Origin: Alistipes sp. | Lineage (GTDB): Bacteria; Bacteroidota; Bacteroidia; Bacteroidales; Rikenellaceae | Assembly: GCA_017379015.1 (NCBI GenBank) | Contig: JAFNXN010000005.1 | Span: forward strand, 1 to 64,000 | Length of the DNA stretch: 64,000 bases | Reading direction: 5' to 3' | In this document: piece after piece, positions 59,827-64,000 of the stretch | Layout: each line of letters opens with the position of its first letter | Position numbering within the stretch: the first letter of the stretch is position 1 | Translations under genes and position numbers: made by a program | The notes under the pieces: model-generated | What the model saw: only the letters and a program-made list of their open reading frames with translations | What the model was told of the DNA's origin: nothing | Databases searched by the model: none

Positions 59827-61692
59827 CTACCTCTCGAACTCGACGATAAGCGTGCTCATAGGCTCGACGCTCTTACCGGCCATCGTAACCTCCTCGCCCG
59901 TGATCACATCGCGACCCACGGTAAGACCCTCGCTAATCTCAGCGTAGCGCGACCAAGGTATCTCGTGCGTAACGTTGCTATTGTTGACATAGACAAAGAC
60001 AACCTCGCGCTCGTTATAGCGGAAGTAGGCGTAGGTGTTATCGCGGTCGATGAAGTGGAGCGTGCGTCCCGAGTGGATCACCTCCTTCGACTTACGCCAG
60101 TTCATAAGCCTACGAGTGAAGTCGAAGACCGCCTTCTCGTCACCCACATGCTGTGCCGCATCGAAGAGGTTACGCTCGTCGTCCTGCCAGCCACCAGGGA
60201 AATCGACACGCAACGTGGGGTGACCCTTCGAGCGATCCGTAGAACGGAACATAAGCTCGTCGCCATAGAGCATCTGTGGCATGCCGCGCAGCGTGCATAG
60301 CAGCGTAGCCACGATCTTCATGCGGCGTGCATCGCCCTCGCAGACATCACCGATGCGGTCGGTATCGTGGTTAGCAGCCATGATCATCATGTTCTGAAGG
60401 TCGTGATATACGAAGTCGTGCGACAACACGTCGTAGATACGTGTCATGCCCTGACCCCAGCCGCCATTGCCACTCTCAGTCATCGCCGAGCGTATAGCAT
60501 CGTGTAGCGGGAAGTCCATGATCGACTTAAGATGCGAGTCGAAGCCATCCTTATTAAAGTTGCCGCCCTGCCAGTATGCCAGCTGCGGTATCGACGATGT
60601 CCACACCTCGCCCACGATGTTGAAGTTGGGGTACTCAGCCATCACCGCCGCGCACCACTCGCTCATAGGCATCTTCTCGTTGTAGGGGTAGGTGTCGACA
60701 CGGAAGCCATCAAGACCCGAGTACTCGATCCACCATACTGCCCACTGCTTGAAGTAGTTGAGCAGATACTCGTTATCGAGGTTCATATCTGCCATCGAAC
60801 GGTCAAACCATCCACTCTCCATCTGATAAAGGTCAGCCTTCGAGGCGTTGAAGTCCATGTTTGTCGAGAATGTCCAGTTCGACTGGGTGTAGCTCTCCCA
60901 CTTGTGTGTCCAGTCCTCGAAGGGCTGGTCGGCATACCACCAGTGCGATGTAGAGCTATGGTTGGGCACGATGTCCATGATCACCTTCAAGCCGCGCTTG
61001 TGACACTCGTCTACATACTTGCAGAACAACTCGTTAGAGCCGTAGCGAGGGTCTATGCGGTAGTAGTCGCTGCACGAGTATCCGTGGTAGGATGCTCCCC
61101 TCTCGTCGTCGAGCAGCATAGGTGTCGACCATATTGCCGTTGCACCGAGGTCAGCGATGTAGTCTAGATGATTTATGACACCCTGAATGTCACCACCATG
61201 GCGACGTCCAGGCTTCGAGCGGTCCACCTTCTCCTGTGTGTCGTCCGTGTTGTCGTTCGACGGATCGCCATTCGCAAAGCGATCGGGCATGATCAGGTAG
61301 ACGAAATCCGCCGTGGTGAAGCTCTTACGCTCACGCGAGCCAGCCACACGCTCAGCGATGGTATACTTATAATCCACACGACGCTTGCCTAAAGTGAAGC
61401 GCAAGGTGTACTCGCCCGCCTTAGCATCTGCTGCCACCTTAACATCGACAAACAGATAGTTGGGGCTATCGGCCTTATGCACAGCCGCGATCTCAACGCC
61501 CTGATCAGCGGGAAGTATCTGAACATCGTAGCTCGACACACCCTCGCCGTTGATCATAAGCTGTAGAGGAGTGGTCATGCCCACCCACCATGATAGTGGC
61601 TCAACATGCTCTATCTTTAGGCGTGGCTGTGCAGCCTCGGCACTAACGCCCAACAACATGATAGCGAGAGCCAAGCTAAATAATCTCTTCAT
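59827..61692 (-). CDS. SusA-like GH13 neopullulanase/alpha-amylase
   Basis: The 621-residue exported glucan hydrolase has a signal peptide (MKRLFSLALAIMLLGVSAEA) and an N-terminal Ig-like domain (KIEHVEPLSWWVGMTTPLQLMINGEG) of the cyclomaltodextrinase type. The GH13 barrel follows with LIMPDRFANGDPSN, DIVPNHSS, DGFRVDTYPY (nucleophile Asp), NIVGEVW (acid Glu) and MIMAANHDTDRI (third Asp). The layout matches SusA of Bacteroides, which cuts starch oligosaccharides in the periplasm. The ATG at 61692 begins the signal peptide and lies 2 bases after the stop of the previous GH13 gene. Confidence 0.95.
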   Translation of the reverse strand: MKRLFSLALAIMLLGVSAEAAQPRLKIEHVEPLSWWVGMTTPLQLMINGEGVSSYDVQILPADQGVEIAAVHKADSPNYLFVDVKVAADAKAGEYTLRFTLGKRRVDYKYTIAERVAGSRERKSFTTADFVYLIMPDRFANGDPSNDNTDDTQEKVDRSKPGRRHGGDIQGVINHLDYIADLGATAIWSTPMLLDDERGASYHGYSCSDYYRIDPRYGSNELFCKYVDECHKRGLKVIMDIVPNHSSTSHWWYADQPFEDWTHKWESYTQSNWTFSTNMDFNASKADLYQMESGWFDRSMADMNLDNEYLLNYFKQWAVWWIEYSGLDGFRVDTYPYNEKMPMSEWCAAVMAEYPNFNIVGEVWTSSIPQLAYWQGGNFNKDGFDSHLKSIMDFPLHDAIRSAMTESGNGGWGQGMTRIYDVLSHDFVYHDLQNMMIMAANHDTDRIGDVCEGDARRMKIVATLLCTLRGMPQMLYGDELMFRSTDRSKGHPTLRVDFPGGWQDDERNLFDAAQHVGDEKAVFDFTRRLMNWRKSKEVIHSGRTLHFIDRDNTYAYFRYNEREVVFVYVNNSNVTHEIPWSRYAEISEGLTVGRDVITGEEVTMAGKSVEPMSTLIVEFER

Positions 61693-61694
61693 AC

Positions 61695-62984
61695 TCAATG
61701 TTTTACTAAAATCCAATACTGCCATGGAGCAATATCGCGCTCAACATGGTCGTCTAACATAACACGCTCAGCAGAGAGCGCATCGAGGTACTCTCCGGCA
61801 TATATACCCGTGCGGAAGTCGGCATGGATGGTGTAGGGCGAGAGGTTCACAATCGCCACCACACGGCTACCCTCCACCTCGCGCACGAAGGTCATCATGC
61901 AATCCTTAGCGTTGTTCTCGATCTCGATAATCTCGCCACCGCGCTCGCCAGCCCATAGTGCCGCCTCACGGTGTCTAAGTGCCGCAAGACGTCGATATAG
62001 CTCCGTTGAGCGACACTCCACATACCTCTCAGCGGGTATCGCATCGCGCTCGAAGAACTCGAACGCATGGTCGTAGCCCACCTCCTGACCCGTATATATC
62101 AGGGGCATGGTCGAGGGCATCAGGAAGGTCATCGCCGTCATCACATCGAGAGCTGCGCCAAAGCGCGCGAAGTGCGAGCCACTCCACGAGTTCTCGTCGT
62201 GGTTCGATGTGAAGCTCATACGTATCGCCTCGCGCGGGTATCGCTCACGCTCCTCATGTATAGCATTGCGCAGGTCCCATACGCGACGTGCCCCCTTGGC
62301 TATGTCGCACATTATGTGGTGGATGTTCCACTGGTAGCTAGCGTTGAATGCCCTGTCGAAGAGGTTATCCTCCTCCGCCTCGGCAAGCATGAAGATGTCG
62401 TGCTTAACGCTGTGTAGCACCTCGGCAGCCTCCTGCCAGAACTCTATGGGCACAAGCATCGCCATGTCGCAGCGGAAGCCGTCAATATCGAACTCCTCGA
62501 CCCAGTAGCGCATGGCATCAATCTCGCCACGCCACACCTCGCGGTTTGCATAGTTGAGCTTCGCCGTGTCGGTCCAGTCCCAGGGCACCTTAGCCACACC
62601 TGCCTCGTCACGCTCGTACCAATCCGCTGGTCGCTCTGTGATCCAGCGAGCATCGCGCGCCGTATGGTTAGCCACCCAGTCGAGGATCACCTTTAGACCC
62701 AGTGCATGCGCCGCTGCAACAAAGGCACGAAAGTCGCTCTCGGTGCCAAACTCCTCGTTCACGGCCTTGTAGTCGCTTATCGAGTAGTAGGACCCCAGCG
62801 CACCCTTGCGCCCCTCCTTGCCGATAGGATATATCGGCATGAGCCACAGTGCGTCGATGCCTATAGAGCGCAAAAAGGGGAGTCGCTCGCGTGCAGCATT
62901 AAACGTACCCTCCGCCGTAAGCTGACGAATGTTCATCTCGTAGAGCACCGCAGAGTAGCTCCACTCAGGATTCTTATACATCAT
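61695..62984 (-). CDS. GH13 alpha-amylase-family protein, cytoplasmic
   Basis: A 429-residue GH13 enzyme without a signal peptide. Catalytic motifs are VILDWVANHTA, DGFRCDMAM (nucleophile Asp), FMLAEAEEDN (acid Glu) and FTSNHDENSW (third Asp). The N-terminus WSYSAVLYEMNIRQLTAEGTF lacks extra domains and the C-terminal beta domain is short. It is a close paralogue of the following GH13 gene at the window edge. I chose the ATG at 62984 (followed directly by a second Met); a GTG further upstream at 63014 is less likely because it would lie inside the hairpin at 63003-63035. It is translated just ahead of the SusA-like gene. Confidence 0.92.
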   Translation of the reverse strand: MMYKNPEWSYSAVLYEMNIRQLTAEGTFNAARERLPFLRSIGIDALWLMPIYPIGKEGRKGALGSYYSISDYKAVNEEFGTESDFRAFVAAAHALGLKVILDWVANHTARDARWITERPADWYERDEAGVAKVPWDWTDTAKLNYANREVWRGEIDAMRYWVEEFDIDGFRCDMAMLVPIEFWQEAAEVLHSVKHDIFMLAEAEEDNLFDRAFNASYQWNIHHIMCDIAKGARRVWDLRNAIHEERERYPREAIRMSFTSNHDENSWSGSHFARFGAALDVMTAMTFLMPSTMPLIYTGQEVGYDHAFEFFERDAIPAERYVECRSTELYRRLAALRHREAALWAGERGGEIIEIENNAKDCMMTFVREVEGSRVVAIVNLSPYTIHADFRTGIYAGEYLDALSAERVMLDDHVERDIAPWQYWILVKH

Positions 62985-63002
62985 TAACTCTTTGAAAAAG
63001 AG

Positions 63003-63035
63003 AGGGTACACCACCCACTAAAGGTAGTGTACCCT
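63003..63035 (-). terminator. Hairpin between two GH13 genes
   Basis: The stem agggtacac/gtgtaccct is followed on the minus strand by ctttttc. It may attenuate transcription from the first GH13 gene into the next two. Confidence 0.75.
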
Positions 63036-63045
63036 ACATCACAAA

Positions 63046-64000
63046 TTACTTTGAAAGAAGCATGTAACCCCATGCACCAAGCTCCACAGTATCACCAGCC
63101 TTGAAGCTCTTAGCCTCGCCGCAGATGCACATATAGTCGCCTGCCTCAGCCTCAGTAAGGGTGATTGTTGCTGGCTCAACCGAGAAGTTGAACATCACCA
63201 ACACCTTGTTATCATCCTTCTCTCGAGTGAATGCCAATACTGTCTCAGGTGCACCCTCTACGAAGATCGCAGGAGCTACATTCTCGCCAGCAGCCAACGC
63301 CTTGTTAGCGTGACGGAACGAGCAGAGCGAACGGTAGAAGTCGCGATACTCCTTGCCATAGTTTACATCTACAAGCTCCTCCACAGAGTCCTTCTCGAAG
63401 AACTGCAAGCGGCGGTTGAGAGCGATCTCCTGACCAGTGTAGATGAGTGGCTGCGACTTAGGCATAACGAATGTAAGAGCTGCAAATGCCTTGTGAGCAT
63501 CGCCCATACGCTCGAACTCAGTACCTGCCCACGAGTTCTCATCGTGGTTCGAGGTGAACATAAGACGCATTGCAGGTGCAGGGTACTTCTCGTCGTCGCG
63601 AGCCATATACTCCTTAAGATCCTTAACGGTCTTAGCATCGGTCTTGATTGTGCCGTCGCCAGCTACGTTCTTAGTCTCGCTACCACCCTTAGCCATAGCG
63701 TTGAAGATGTGGTGGAGCTCCCAAGCGTATGTAGCCTCGAAGCCACACTCGTGCAACCACTGCTCCTCGCCCTCAGCCAAGAGATATACCTCTGGGTTGA
63801 TCTTGCGGATCTCCTCCCAAGCACCCTTCCAGAAGTCGCCAGGAACGTTCATCGCAACATCGCAACGGTAGCCGTCAACACCCTTCTCGATCCAGAACTT
63901 CAAGGCGTCGAGCATCGCAGCGCGCATATCCTGGTTCTCGTAGTTGAGCTTAGCAATATCTGTCCAGTCGTACTCAACGATAGGAAGACCAGTAGTCTCA
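63046..64000 (-). CDS. GH13 alpha-amylase-family protein, N-terminus outside window
   Basis: The last 317 residues of a GH13 enzyme; the reading frame runs open to the window edge (EYDWTDIAKLNYENQDM). Catalytic motifs are DGYRCDVAM (nucleophile Asp), YLLAEGEEQ (acid Glu) and FTSNHDENSW (third Asp). It ends with a normal beta domain (AGDTVELGAWGYMLLSK). It is the first of the three GH13 genes on this strand and closely resembles the second, with the same DWTD.AKLNY block, so the pair came from a tandem duplication. The signal peptide, if any, is outside the window. Confidence 0.93.
   Translation of the reverse strand, partial: ETTGLPIVEYDWTDIAKLNYENQDMRAAMLDALKFWIEKGVDGYRCDVAMNVPGDFWKGAWEEIRKINPEVYLLAEGEEQWLHECGFEATYAWELHHIFNAMAKGGSETKNVAGDGTIKTDAKTVKDLKEYMARDDEKYPAPAMRLMFTSNHDENSWAGTEFERMGDAHKAFAALTFVMPKSQPLIYTGQEIALNRRLQFFEKDSVEELVDVNYGKEYRDFYRSLCSFRHANKALAAGENVAPAIFVEGAPETVLAFTREKDDNKVLVMFNFSVEPATITLTEAEAGDYMCICGEAKSFKAGDTVELGAWGYMLLSK

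Overview
The window looks like chromosomal DNA from a gut-type Bacteroidales with moderate GC, most likely Rikenellaceae/Alistipes-like (inference from gene content and base composition; no 16S gene is present). Supporting signs are about fifteen promoters of the Bacteroidetes type (TTG or TTTG, 18-21 bases, TAnnTTTG), few Shine-Dalgarno sites, a Bacteroidetes-type LptD, a fused MurF-alanine racemase, a SusA-like GH13 enzyme, and a large lipoprotein with a DUF4988-like N-terminus.

Layout. 1-546: a gene remnant buried in repeat DNA. 0.5-5.1 kb: lpdA with a C69 peptidase, a YggS-family PLP protein and a TauE/SafE permease. 5.2-8.0 kb: dnaK, with an unusual promoter region, and a small lipoprotein. 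8.0-8.8 kb: tandem and palindromic repeats. 8.8-11.7 kb: a three-gene operon of a steroid 5-alpha-reductase homologue, an Old Yellow Enzyme-type reductase and a short-chain dehydrogenase. 11.8-14.3 kb: FKBP lipoprotein, and an NfeD-SPFH pair on the other strand. 14.4-22.0 kb: histidine degradation operon (Dabb protein, ftcD, hutU, hutH, hutI, exported nitroreductase). 22.2-24.0 kb: UbiA-type prenyltransferase and an EamA transporter. 24.3-27.1 kb: lptD. 27.2-41.0 kb: eleven closely packed genes on one strand (amidase, MCE protein, mutS2, murF-alr, RsmI-like methyltransferase, grpE, dnaJ, small membrane protein, mutL, rhomboid, endonuclease/exonuclease/phosphatase family). 41.1-41.9 kb: rpmI-rplT without infC. 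41.9-43.8 kb: recF with a DUF721 protein and a thioredoxin-like lipoprotein. 44.0-51.2 kb: TPR protein, a degenerate lumazine-synthase-like protein, a 20-residue repeat protein, hydrolase, membrane Mur ligase, ddl, radical SAM protein and a DUF3127 protein, interrupted by repeats. 51.4-55.6 kb: acyl-CoA synthetase, tRNA-Arg(CCT) followed by a palindrome-rich segment ending in a copy of the tRNA 3' end, and a Na/Pi cotransporter. 56.1-64.0 kb: a 929-residue lipoprotein, a coiled-coil protein and three GH13 genes, the first cut by the window edge.

How the genes fit together. The hut operon would take histidine to glutamate, ammonia and a tetrahydrofolate one-carbon unit, since FtcD replaces HutG or HutF. 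The 27-41 kb block and 46-50 kb block carry peptidoglycan, envelope, chaperone and DNA-repair functions. The GH13 cluster suggests starch or glycogen-type glucan breakdown. The 8.8-11.7 kb operon is the most interesting metabolic unit: its first protein keeps the Glu/Tyr catalytic pair and the NADPH-site block of SRD5A enzymes, so it may reduce steroids or bile acids.

Two repeat families stand out. Family A is a 93-94 bp double-hairpin element with six copies, three in tandem. Family B is an element of about 120 bp with terminal inverted repeats, found three times, each time between the 3' end of a minus-strand gene and a terminator hairpin.
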